From: Lucinisca nassula
Lineage: Eukaryota > Mollusca > Bivalvia > Lucinida > Lucinidae
Direction: 5' to 3'
DNA length: 64,000 nucleotides
Assembly: GCA_963580285.1 (NCBI GenBank)
Contig: OY757011.1
Span: forward strand, 198,851,644 to 198,915,643
The translations under genes were made by a program, and so were the position numbers. A model generated the notes under the pieces. The model was not told where the DNA came from. It searched no databases and was given only the letters and a program-made list of their open reading frames with translations. Below are positions 22,840 through 32,585 of this stretch, piece after piece (within the stretch, counting starts at the first letter, position 1; each line of letters opens with the position of its first letter).

Positions 22840-23074
22840 TTAGCCCATATATGAAAACGAATTCATCCACCTAGAAAGTTTGGAGTGGTCCATTTCCGAT
22901 TATAGTGGTGTCAGGAGTTTTGTAATTTTGGGTTTGTGGCAAATTTTGCAAAGAATGAATGTTATTCAAGCAAACAGTGAAGACCCAGATCCTACACTGT
23001 TCTGTGGCGTCTGATCTGGTTCTGCACTATTTGCCTATGTCCCAGTCAAAGGTCGCTAGGCATATATGAATTAA
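22840..23074. mobile_element. TTAA-flanked MITE, family P1
   Basis: Left end decayed (TTAGCCCATATATG), right end CATATATGAATTAA. Its right TTAA is also the left TTAA of the next element. Confidence 0.7.
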
Positions 23075-23299
23075 CACATTTAGTACCGGAAACCCCAAAA
23101 CGGGAACCAGGGCAAACAGTGCAGGCCCAGATCAGACGCCGCAGAACGCAGTCTGGTCAGGGCCTGTACTGTTTGGGTAAAGTTGAACCATTTTCCAAAT
23201 AAATTTTAAAGAAAAAAAAAACAACTTGACACCCCTTAATTTTGAAATAGACTCCTGCTATATAAAAGGAGGAATAGTCCATTTGGAACAAAAGGGTTA
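23071..23299. mobile_element. TTAA-flanked MITE, family P2
   Basis: P2 has the ends TTAACNCATTNAGTACC and GGTACAAAAAGGGTTAA, internal CCCCAAAACGGG and the same GATCAGACGCCGC core as P1. This copy starts at the TTAA where the P1 copy ends. Confidence 0.75.
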
Positions 23300-23383
23300 A
23301 CTATTAAGATGGTTTCATCTTGGAATTTACTGATAAGGGAAATAATAAGGATACTTTTCGGAAATTCACTTTATAGATCCACT

Positions 23384-23625
23384 TGTTTGATTTGAGGTTT
23401 AACGTCCCCGTCAACACTGTAAAGGTCATTTTGGAGACGTTGCTTCCAATTTTGTGGGACTTTTACCCGACCTTGAGATGAAAGGACATCTCAGCCCTGC
23501 CCCCAAATGAAACCATTAGCATGGCCGGGCCGACTCGCACCAGTACTCGTGTGCGGGTCGGTTTCAGCTCTTCGTGGAAGCATCATGCAGTCCATCTATT
23601 TCTTCAAGCCCCGATGGGCGGGGGC
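23384..23625 (-). mobile_element. S1 retroposon, shortened (intron 7)
   Basis: Tail end GTTTGATTTGAGG to head GGGCGGGGGC, lacking part of the middle. Confidence 0.75.
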
Positions 23626-23904
23626 ATTTTATAGATGTATGCAAAATATTGGATATGTTACCAGAAGGAATGCTGTATACAAATGTCCAAATATAACATC
23701 ACATCCATGCTGTAGTGTGCATACTTTCATATCTCAAACAGGTCATTTTTTCTGACGAAAAGTTGTCTGTTTGTCTGTTTTAGATTCGCATCAAACGAGG
23801 CGGTTCTAACGTCTACTCACAACCTAAGGCATGATGAAGAAAGAAGAAAAAATATAGAAACCCCTGTAAACCTGTCGACCATCTGACGTAGTTGACAGAG
23901 ATTG

Positions 23905-24133
23905 ACAATAAAAACAGAAGTGAAGGCAATGATCAGGAATCGATACAGTCAACTCACAGATCCCATCAGAGACACCAAAGGGAAAGAAATAGAAACTTGA
24001 AATAGCTTGACCCTAATGGAAACACCAACAGCGGAAAGCCAAAAGGACAGTTAGTTCCCCAATAATTGGCCAATTGGCTATCCAAAACATTTAGATATAA
24101 GCGATACACACATTCAAAGACAAACCATAACAA
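23905..24133 (-). repeat. Dispersed repeat R1, cut by the left foldback element
   Basis: R1 stops in CATAACAAAA just where the foldback begins; the missing end (ATAAACCGCGACAG) appears at 25386, directly after the foldback, so the foldback inserted into R1. Confidence 0.7.
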
Positions 24134-25385
24134 AAACCAGTGCTTCAGCTGAAGTGCACGACCCGCTGGATGCTTTTAGCTCAATGAGTGTTACCATATA
24201 TGGTAATGGCGGCCATTTTAGTCATGTGACCTGGACCTAAAACGGTCCCCCAATAAATGCGCCTTATCGTAAGGAGCAAAAATATATCGTATACTTTAGT
24301 ACTGTATTCTGAATCGTTTGCAGGACAAAATGCATTCTCCCTTTTCCAATACAAAAGCATATGTGTCAAAGTTTGACCTAGGCACAAAGATGGTCAAGGT
24401 CAACCAAAGGTCACCATTTTAGCAATTTATGATGGGCCTACGTCCCAGATGCTATTGATCAAGTTTCGTGGAAATCTGGCCAGTGGTTCTGGAGAAGACT
24501 ATTTTTGAAGGGTTTTTTACCATATATGGCTTGGCGGCCATTTTGGTCATGTGAACTGGACCCCAAGGGCAAATTTTGGTTTCCCCAAACCCCATAGAGG
24601 CTCCATATGAAATTTGACTTCAATCGGCCCAACGGTTTCCGAGGAGAAGCAGTTCGAAAATTTTTAAATTTTTCGCCTCGGCGAGGCTATACTAAATGGA
24701 GTGTAATATTTCTCATATTCATTGGTTAGATCTCATTGATATCTATCAGTATGCCAAAAATTGTTTAAATGTTCCAAGCGTTTAAGTCACTATCACCAAT
24801 TTTCACAAACGGGTTACAGACGGACAGACAGACCATATATGGCTTGGCAGCCATTTTGGTCATGTGACCTGCACCCCATGAGCAAATTTTGGTTTCCCCC
24901 ATCCCATAGAGGCTCCATATGAAATTTGACTTCAATCGGCCCAGCGGTTTTCGAGGAGAAGCAGTTCGAAAATTTTCACATGGCTATACTAAATGGAATG
25001 TAATATTTCGCAAGTTCATTGGTTAGATCTCATTAATATCTATCAGTATGCCAAAAATTGTTTAAATACTCCAAGCGGTTAAGTCACTATCACCAATTTT
25101 CACAAACGGGTTACGGACGGACAGACAGACTGACAGACAAACAGAATGACAGAATGACACGGTGATTTTAGTGCCCTAAAATCACCGTGTCATTCTGTCA
25201 TTCTGTTAGTCTGTCAGTCTGTCTGTCCGTCCGTAACCTGTTTGTGAAAATTGGTGATAGTGACTTAACCGCTTGGAGTATTTAAACAATTTTTGGCATA
25301 CTGATAGATATTAATGAGATCTAACCAATGAACTTGCGAAATATTACATTCCATTCAGTCGGTCGCTTTTTCTGCGGGTCGTGCA
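24134..25385 (+). mobile_element. Foldback element, left copy (intron 7)
   Basis: It begins with a CTTCAGCTGAAGTGCACGAC terminus and ends with GCGGGTCGTGCAA. Inside are about two units of a roughly 320-bp tandem repeat starting near CCATATATGG and including a GCCTCGGCGAGGC-like motif. A long near-perfect palindrome is centred near 25172, with arms of about 180-200 nt. The same sequence, inverted, forms the element at 27368-29347. Confidence 0.8.
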
Positions 25386-26377
25386 ATAAACCGCGACAGT
25401 AAAACCGCCTTGGAACGGTCAGTGAAACGACTTAACCTATACCCTATGCTTAATCAATCAAACGAGATAATTGAACAAGTTGCGATCCGTAACAAAATGA
25501 CTTCAAAACAGTGAGCGCCTCTTTTTCTGTATATTACCATAGAATTTGCTTTAAATTTTACTTATTAACGTTACATAGCCTCATAAAAACGTTAATTATC
25601 GCTGTAATTTACCACCTTGATAATACAACATGTTTAAATGTTACTTGTAATTTGATTAAGATGTTTACATGATGTTTTATTTAAAAGAAAATTCCCCTCG
25701 CTCTCAGCAACCACATGCATGGACTTAATCACCGCGCAATGAAATTAAAGAATATTTGTCAGGTTTGTAATTATGCGATATCTCGCAAAACTTGATTTGA
25801 CTAGAATCGTTGGCTGCACACAGGAAAAGATGAAGTGGTATATGCGACCTGTGAAACTGTGGAAGAAGTATCAGCATATACCTCTCTGCAGTCTGATCAG
25901 CATCCTCACATGTCGCATCGTCCACATGTTGCATTGTGATGCATCCTAAAAAAGGTTATGATAGAATGGCTGATTTCATTCTCCGTTGGGCGAACATGCC
26001 CACGTTTATTTTTCTCTGCAAAGTGCTTTGTCCAACTTGACAAACAGGGCGAATCTTCCACAATATAAAGTGCCATATTGTCATTCCCAGCATACATTAT
26101 GATACACACACCCGTGAAGTAACATGTAATTCATGGACGTGGCAGAATAAATTACTACTTTGTAGAAAAAAAATGTTACATTTTTCTTATGTACCGTATC
26201 TTCTCGTAACACAAAATATTTGAACACACATGTGATTGAGGGCCACAGATGAGGCATTATTTGCCGAAACTAGCTTGCCCGGTCGAGACAAAAATACCTT
26301 AAAGTCACAGCGTAGTCTTGCTTCCAAAGGATTACCATTTTATATAACATATATCGTAGTTACTTTTGAAATTGCAG

Positions 26378-26530
26378 AAAAGCCCGTCTGAATCAGAAGT
26401 TAGCAATGCTAAAGATCCACGAAAGAGCGGTGGTTTTAGCCTGGGGAGGTGGTTAAGGAAGAATAAACAGAGGAGTAATAGTGAGCCAGGAATGCATCCC
26501 GAAGAGGAAGCTGTACGTAGAAAACAAAAG
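26378..26530 (+). CDS. PIK3AP1-like: Gene 1 exon 8: basic Ser-rich segment (codons 610-660)
   Basis: The acceptor is GAAATTGCAG and the donor GTGACT, phase 0 to 0, 51 codons. It encodes a basic cluster (GRWLRKNKQRSNSEPG) and ends VRRKQK. Because both phases are 0, skipping this exon would keep the frame. It sits between two large inverted foldback repeats (24134-25385 and 27368-29347), which could bring its flanks together in RNA. Confidence 0.78.
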
Positions 26531-27106
26531 GTGACTAAAGAAAGAAGTGTTCGGCTCTTCTGCTAACATCTAACGTGAATGTATATACATAAACATAAAA
26601 CGTGCCATGTCCGCTTAAGTTTACTTTCTCACAAGGCAGAATTTGGCTCGTCTAACCAGTCTATAATGGCTCCTTAAGATACTGGAATGTAAGTTGGAAC
26701 AATACAGTTTATGTCTCGGGTCCATTCCAACTTTCACTTAGAAACAGTCGACCCACCAGTTCTGTCCGTGCTTTGATTTATTTCTACTTTGCCTTCAGAA
26801 GCCGATGTCTAGCATGGAGTGATAATGTTATGCTACAGCATGTTATGCAATTTTGCATTTTATCTTACGCGAATAAATTGTGACAGTGTGTGAGTGTTCC
26901 GGGTTTAAAGTTTATCTTGTTGAAAAACAAAATGTTTCGGCATCTTGCACAAAGGTGAATGTCTGGTATTATAGTGCAGGAGGTTAATGTAATATTAAGT
27001 TCGCCTAATTTGACACATAGTATGGGGCGTAGATATTAATACTGTCATCTTCCTAGTTCAACCTATTAGCTTCTTCCTAGTTTGTAGCAAGTTGTAACAA
27101 CCCACT

Positions 27107-27305
27107 TTAACCTTTTTTTGTACTTTTGTATGTAATAGATAGCAGGAGTCCATTTCAAAATTAAGGGGTGTCGGGTTGTGTTTTCTTCAACATTTATTTG
27201 AAAAAAATGGCTGAACTTTTGCAAGCAGGCGTTCTGCGGCGTCTGATCTGGACCTGCACTGTTTGCAAATTACCCCTTTAGGGGTTTCCGGTACAAAAAT
27301 GTTTA
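27107..27305. mobile_element. TTAA-flanked MITE, family P2 (intron 8)
   Basis: Opposite orientation; TTAACCTTTTTTTGTAC to GGTACAAAAATGTTTAA with half of the core hairpin. Confidence 0.7.
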
Positions 27306-27367
27306 AAGGAAATGGATGCATCCGACACGATTTTCACCATTAACTGAGAGATATGGGAGATGACTTG

Positions 27368-29347
27368 TTGCACGACCCGCAGAAAAAGCGACCGACTGAA
27401 GTCGGTTGATTTTCTAAGAGTGCCCTAAAATCACCGTGTCATTCTGTCATTCTGTCAGTCTGTCTGTCTGTCCGTCCGTAACCCGTTTGTGAAAATTGGT
27501 GATAGTGACTTAACCGCTTGGAATATAGACACATTCAAACACTATGTCATCACTCAATAATACTATTTGCCGGGACTTACCGGTGGTGGGCAAAAAACGT
27601 ATTTGGCCGCTGGTCGCCATTGTAAATGCGATGTTATTTTCTGTAAACTTGTATTTTGTTTGGAATCGAAACGACAAAATTAACCTTTGAACTTTTAAAA
27701 TAGACATGTCTTAGCTAGTAATTATTGGTTTCTAGAATATTTGAGTATGTTTTGATGATAATTACTTGTTATACTTAGGCAGGTAACGAGGCGGGATGGT
27801 CTTAATTATTTATAATAAAAATGCACAAAACCATTGAATAAAAATGCGGAAGATGCAGAAATAAAGTCTAGAATATATTTATCTACTCATTTCAAGTGTA
27901 ATTCAATCGATTTTCTGTAACAGTCAACTAAAATATGTCCGTAATATTAAACCTATTTACAATGCGTTTATATGGAACCAGCGGCTTTTTGCCAACCACG
28001 AAAGATCGTTATCAAAAGGAAAAGTAGTTTTGCGCATGCGCAGTGACAAGTAAACAAGGTCACGTGTCAAAACATTGGATCCGTCTATTTAAACAATGTT
28101 TGGCATACTGATAGATATCAATGAGATCTAACCAACGAACTTGAGAAATATATCATTCCATTTTGTTCAGCCTCGCCGAGGCGAAAAATGTGAAAATTTT
28201 CGAACTGCTTCTCCTCGGAAACTGTCGGGCCGATTGAAGTCAAATTTCATATGAAGCGTCTATGGGATAGGAGAAACCAAAATTTGCTCATGGGGTCCAG
28301 GTCACCTGACCAGAATGGCCGCCAAGCCATATATGGTCTGCCTGTCTGTCCGTCTGTAACCCGTTGTGAAAATTGGTGATAGTGACTTAACGGCTTGGAA
28401 TATTTAAACAATTTTTGCATACTGATAGATATCAACGAGATCTAACCAATGAACTTGCGAAATATTACACCCCATTCAGTATAGCCTCGCCGAGGCAAAA
28501 AATGTGAACATTTTCGAACTGCTTCTCCTCGGAAACCGTTGGGCCGATTGAAGTCAAATTTCATATGGAGCCTCTATTTGATGGGGGAAACCAAAATTTG
28601 CTCATGCCGTCCAGGTTACATAACCAAAATTGCCGCCAAGCCATATATGGTCTGTCTGTCCGTCCGTAACCCAGCTTGTGAAAATTGGTGATAGTGACTT
28701 ATCCGCTTGGAATATTTAAACAATTTTTGGCATACTGATAGATATCAATGAGATCTAACCAATGAACTTGCGAAATATTACATTCAATTTAGTATAGCCT
28801 CGCCGAGGCGAAAAATGTGAAAAATTTCGAACTGCTTCTCCTCGGAAACCGTTGGGCCGATTGAAGTCAAATTTCATGTGGAGCCTCTATGGGATGGGGG
28901 AAACCAAAATTTGCTCATGGGGTCCAGGTCACATGACCAAAATGGCCGCCAAGCCATATATGGTAAAAACCCTACAAAAATAGTCTTCTCCAGAACCACA
29001 GGGCAGATTTCCCCGCAACTTGATAAATAGCATCTGGGACGTAGGCCCATCATAAATTGCTAAAATGGTGACCCTGGGTTGATCTTGACATTTTTGTGCC
29101 TAGGTCAAACTTTGACACATATGCTTTTGTATTGGAAAAGTGAGAATGCATTTTATTCTGCAAACGATTCAGAATACAGTACTAAAGTATAAGATATATT
29201 TTTGCTCCTTACGATAAGGCACATTTATTGGGGGAACCGTTTAAGGTCCAGGTCACATGACCAAAATGGCGGCCATACCCATATATGGTAACACCCATGA
29301 AGCTAAAAGCATCCGGCGGGTCGTGCACTTCAGCTGAAGCACTGGTT
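27368..29347 (-). mobile_element. Foldback element, right copy, inverted (intron 8)
   Basis: It starts TTGCACGACCCGCAG and ends GCGGGTCGTGCACTTCAGCT, mirroring the left copy. Three ~310-bp tandem units are recognisable (about 28090-28345, 28346-28665, 28666-28970), followed by the mirrored outer arm. A segment without counterpart in the left copy interrupts it at about 27521-28090. Confidence 0.8.
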
Positions 29348-29438
29348 TGATTCCCTGCTCACTATTAGAAACAGAGCCCCTCTAATAATAGGATCCACTC
29401 TGAAAGGCAGAATTTGTTCCTTTCTAGCAAATGGTTCT

Positions 29439-29707
29439 CATTACGATAACTCACCCGTTTGACAAAGTGCATTTTCACATCTCCAAAATAGATATTTTTC
29501 TGATGAAAACTCGCTTATATTACATAGGTTTATATTATATAGCTTCTCGTTCGAACCGCCTTATTGAGGTGGTTCTAACGAGTACCCACGACCTATGTCT
29601 TGGAGCAGAAATAAGAAAAAATAATGTGAACCGTCGTAATCCCTAGTTGTCTCTATATAAAGTGGGGTTTAGGGGGCTGTTCATTTCACATGCTTATTCA
29701 CGTGATG
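29439..29707. mobile_element. Hairpin MITE (type B; intron 8)
   Basis: Ends CATTACGATAACTCACCCG and ATTCACGTGATG; central palindrome near 29550-29585. Confidence 0.75.
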
Positions 29708-29940
29708 TATGATCGAGAGTTTGTTCGGTTCGAATCCGGCCACCGGAGCCAAGGTGTGTCCTTTGCAAAGATGCTTTATGATAATGTTCGACCCCACCCA
29801 GGAGTAAATGGGTAGCAATGGTGAACAAGTTACTGCCTGTCTTTTTCGAGCGCGCGCGATAACACCAAGGGTGACTTTTCAAGAGCGATTCAATAAGCTT
29901 GGAGCGTTTATCGTAATCGAACTCAAATAAATAAGTATAA
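29708..29940 (+). mobile_element. SINE S4, 5'-truncated (intron 8)
   Basis: Has the B-box region GTTCGGTTCGAATCC, the body with AGGAGTAAATGGGTAGC and the ATTCAATAAGCTTGGAGC tail block. It sits directly after a hairpin MITE end. Confidence 0.65.
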
Positions 29941-30225
29941 GCCCGTGAAACGAACACCCCTTAACCCAAATTTTTACAGAAAGAACTGGGGTTAACAGGG
30001 GTAAACATATATTTTTTACTTATATCTACTCCGAGACATAGGTTGTGGGTACCCATTAGAACCGCCTCAATATGGCGGTTCTAACGAGCACCCGAAACCG
30101 TCTAAATGAGGCGACCAGTTCTAACAAGTACCTACAACCTATGTTTGCAATATGATTAAGAAATACATCACGGATTTTCATCAGAAAAGTTGTCATATTG
30201 AAAAACTGAAAAATGCCCAATGGAG
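29941..30225. mobile_element. Hairpin MITE (type B), truncated ends
   Basis: Has AACCCCAGTT-type arms, a central palindrome near 30055-30085 and a second partial copy of its right half; both outer ends are missing. Confidence 0.6.
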
Positions 30226-30248
30226 CACTCATGTAGAATCTTGCCACT

Positions 30249-30450
30249 GCCCATCAGCGCTTAAAGAAATTGATTGGGCTGCATGATGCTTCCACACAGT
30301 GCTGAAACCCACCGCACACGAGTACTGGTAAACTGTTTAGAAGGTCCAGGCTTGCCCAGGCAATGTGTTGCGAGTCCATGCATATAAGCCCTATTTGCTT
30401 CATTGGGTGGCAGGAATTGAGATGTGGGGATGACAATGCCCAGTCATAGC
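30249..30450 (+). mobile_element. S1 retroposon, 3'-truncated
   Basis: Head GCCCATCAGCGCTTAAAG and CTGCATGATGCTTCCAC block; ends before the ACCTTTACAG part. A second S1 copy follows at once. Confidence 0.65.
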
Positions 30451-30462
30451 CAGTCTTAATGA

Positions 30463-30762
30463 CCCCCGCCTATAGGGGCTTGAAGAAATATATGGGCTGC
30501 ATGATGCTTCCACGCAGAGCTGAATCCGGCCCGCACACTAGTACTGGTAAACCGCTTAGAGGATCTAAACCTGTCCAGGAACCGGGGAGCGAGGCGGACC
30601 GTCCATGCTAATAAACCCTATTGGTTTCATTGGGCGACAGGGCTTGAGATGTCATTTCATCTCAATGTCGGGTAAAAGTCCCACAAAATTGGAAGCAACG
30701 TCTCCAAAATGACCTTTACAGTGTTGACGGGGACGTTAAACATCAAATCAAACAAACAAATA
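30463..30762 (+). mobile_element. S1 retroposon, full-length (intron 8)
   Basis: Head CCCCCGCCTATAGGGGCTTG to tail CAAATCAAACAAACAAA, about 110 nt upstream of exon 9 at 30873. Confidence 0.8.
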
Positions 30763-30872
30763 GCCAGTCTTAAAGCATCGAAAGTATCTGTCTGTAAACA
30801 GTATACTTCATTACACATAGTGTTTTACAATTTGATACAAAATGTTTGACTTATTAAAATATTTTGTTTCAG

Positions 30873-30912
30873 ACGAAGATTTACAGGAAAGGCTCTGAGA
30901 AAACGGACAGCA
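30873..30912 (+). CDS. PIK3AP1-like: Gene 1 exon 9: short exon (codons 661-673)
   Basis: A 40-nt exon after TTTTGTTTCAG and before GTAAGT. It enters in phase 0 and leaves in phase 1, giving TKIYRKGSEKTDS and a split Ser codon completed by exon 10. Such a short exon is supported mainly by its good splice sites and by the phase match on both sides. It lies just upstream of the intron holding the LTR retrotransposon. Confidence 0.7.
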
Positions 30913-31039
30913 GTAAGTATATAGATATGTGCAGATGTATAGGAGTATATGGCGAAGGGCGAAGCCCCTAGAAGTATATCGCAAATATCGGGTGACACGT
31001 TCTATATCCGTTTTGTATAAAGGCCAATCAATTAGGAAA

Positions 31040-31694
31040 TACTAGTTTTTGTTTGGCATGTTACAGTCGCCCAATTAAATTCAAACCAGCAAATAGCTGG
31101 CTGCTAATGGAGAGTGACATCAATGTTGAAATTATTATCAACAGAAAAATTATGAGCAGGCATTGTAGGTCACATATCTAAACAGTTAAATCTCTAAGCA
31201 CTGAATCCCATTGAGCATCGTTGGAGGTTAAATACAAAATTGTCAGATGATACAGTATCAGTGCAACAGAGCAAAAGCGCAGGGTTTTAGAGTGTAATAA
31301 ACTAGTGTAATAAACCCACTTTAGTTGCATTCAATAATTTTCTCTTCATTTAATTATGTATTGTGTGCAGTCGTCAAATTACCTTGACAGTGCCACAATC
31401 TATAACATGAAATGAATATAAAATGTTGCTTATTAATTTTATCCCAATTATTCCTGCTTAATTTGAGATCTGAACATAATGTCTTTCGTGCAATCAACTT
31501 GCCAGTACCCTCGAATGGATTCGTTTCCCTTTCCAATTTCCCCACTATATTAATCGCACCCCTATCATCTGATTTGAGAGATTCATGACTAGGGTATATC
31601 ATTGATATACAATGCATGACTAAACACTTTCAAATATGCCATACAATTTCAAGGAGAAAGTTAAGCCATGCTTACCACAGCTGGCTTGCAGTGA
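31040..31694. other. Intron 9, pre-insertion sequence
   Basis: No repeat recognised before the LTR element. The empty site would read CAGTGACAAGTTATC. Confidence 0.4.
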
Positions 31695-31698
31695 CAAG

Positions 31699-32251
31699 TG
31701 TTATGCATAAGAATTTATTTTTCTGATTCCCACTTGCACCCCACTGTGACCTAATAGTGCTATAAATATCTTGTTAATCTTCTTATAGAAGATTCTAGAA
31801 AACTGAGTCACAGATTAATTTCATTTTTGTAAACAACATGTTTACAAGGAAAAGTACTTCAGAACCTTCCAGAAAGTTCTGGGTTGCATTATTTTTAGAA
31901 AATTACCTCATCTTATTCCACAGCCCTCTGGAATGTTCTAGAGAAATCTTAGGGTCTATAAAAGAGCTTGATTTTTCTCACTGAGGGAGACTTTGGAGTT
32001 TGATGTTTGGGCATTTAAGAAAAGTTATTTATAAATTCTGTGTGGGATTGTTAAAGGATATTACTTTTCATTTTGGACTGTGAATTCTGTGGGATCAAGG
32101 AAAATAGATTCATTCAGGATATTTCATAACAGAGCTAAGTACATTTAATTTTCTTACTTCTACAGGTTAAAGTTAACTTGTAAATAAATTTTGTTAAAAT
32201 TTTCCAAAAGGCTTGTTTGCTTTTTCTTTCTGCTACGCCTGGCTCGTAACA
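31699..32251 (+). repeat. 5' LTR (553 bp)
   Basis: Begins TGTTATGC and ends CGTAACA with a short terminal inverted repeat TGTTA/TAACA. A TATAAAAG promoter box is at 31957-31964 and an AATAAA signal at 32183-32188, giving a U3-R-U5 layout. It matches the 3' LTR base for base by eye. Confidence 0.92.
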
Positions 32252-32256
32252 GAAAT

Positions 32257-32274
32257 TGGGGGCTCGTCCGGGAT
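32257..32274 (+). promoter_or_regulatory. Primer-binding site complementary to tRNA-Pro
   Basis: TGGGGGCTCGTCCGGGAT starts 5 nt after the 5' LTR. It is complementary to the 3' end of tRNA-Pro (known primer type, also used by some retroviruses). All 18 positions fit. Confidence 0.85.
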
Positions 32275-32477
32275 AAACCATTTCGAGCATTTTAAAACCG
32301 ACATTTCATGTGACGGCAGGTAATTGTCATTTCTTGTCAAATATAGACTTGGCAGTTGCTTCACAGGATTGGTGTTTCCCTATAGGCATATGGGGGATTG
32401 TCATTTCATGTGAATGTCATTTCAGGTGAAATAGTACTTGTCATTTCATGTGAAATTCTTATTGGGCTTGTCATTTC

Positions 32478-32482
32478 AAAAA

Positions 32483-32520
<38 letters not shown>
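32478..32520. repeat. A-tract and (AT)n in the element leader
   Basis: About 13 A followed by about 15 AT units between the primer site and Gag. Confidence 0.8.
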
Positions 32521-32523
<3 letters not shown>

Positions 32524-32585
32524 TTGTCAAATTAACCTCAATCTTTATTACCCTAATTACTTAATAAAACATACAAAAAGCAAAC

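Noticed and set aside
31200..31265. Short stretch resembling a Tc1 NPIEHRW ending
   Set aside because: Too short, no inverted ends nearby and no other transposase motif.
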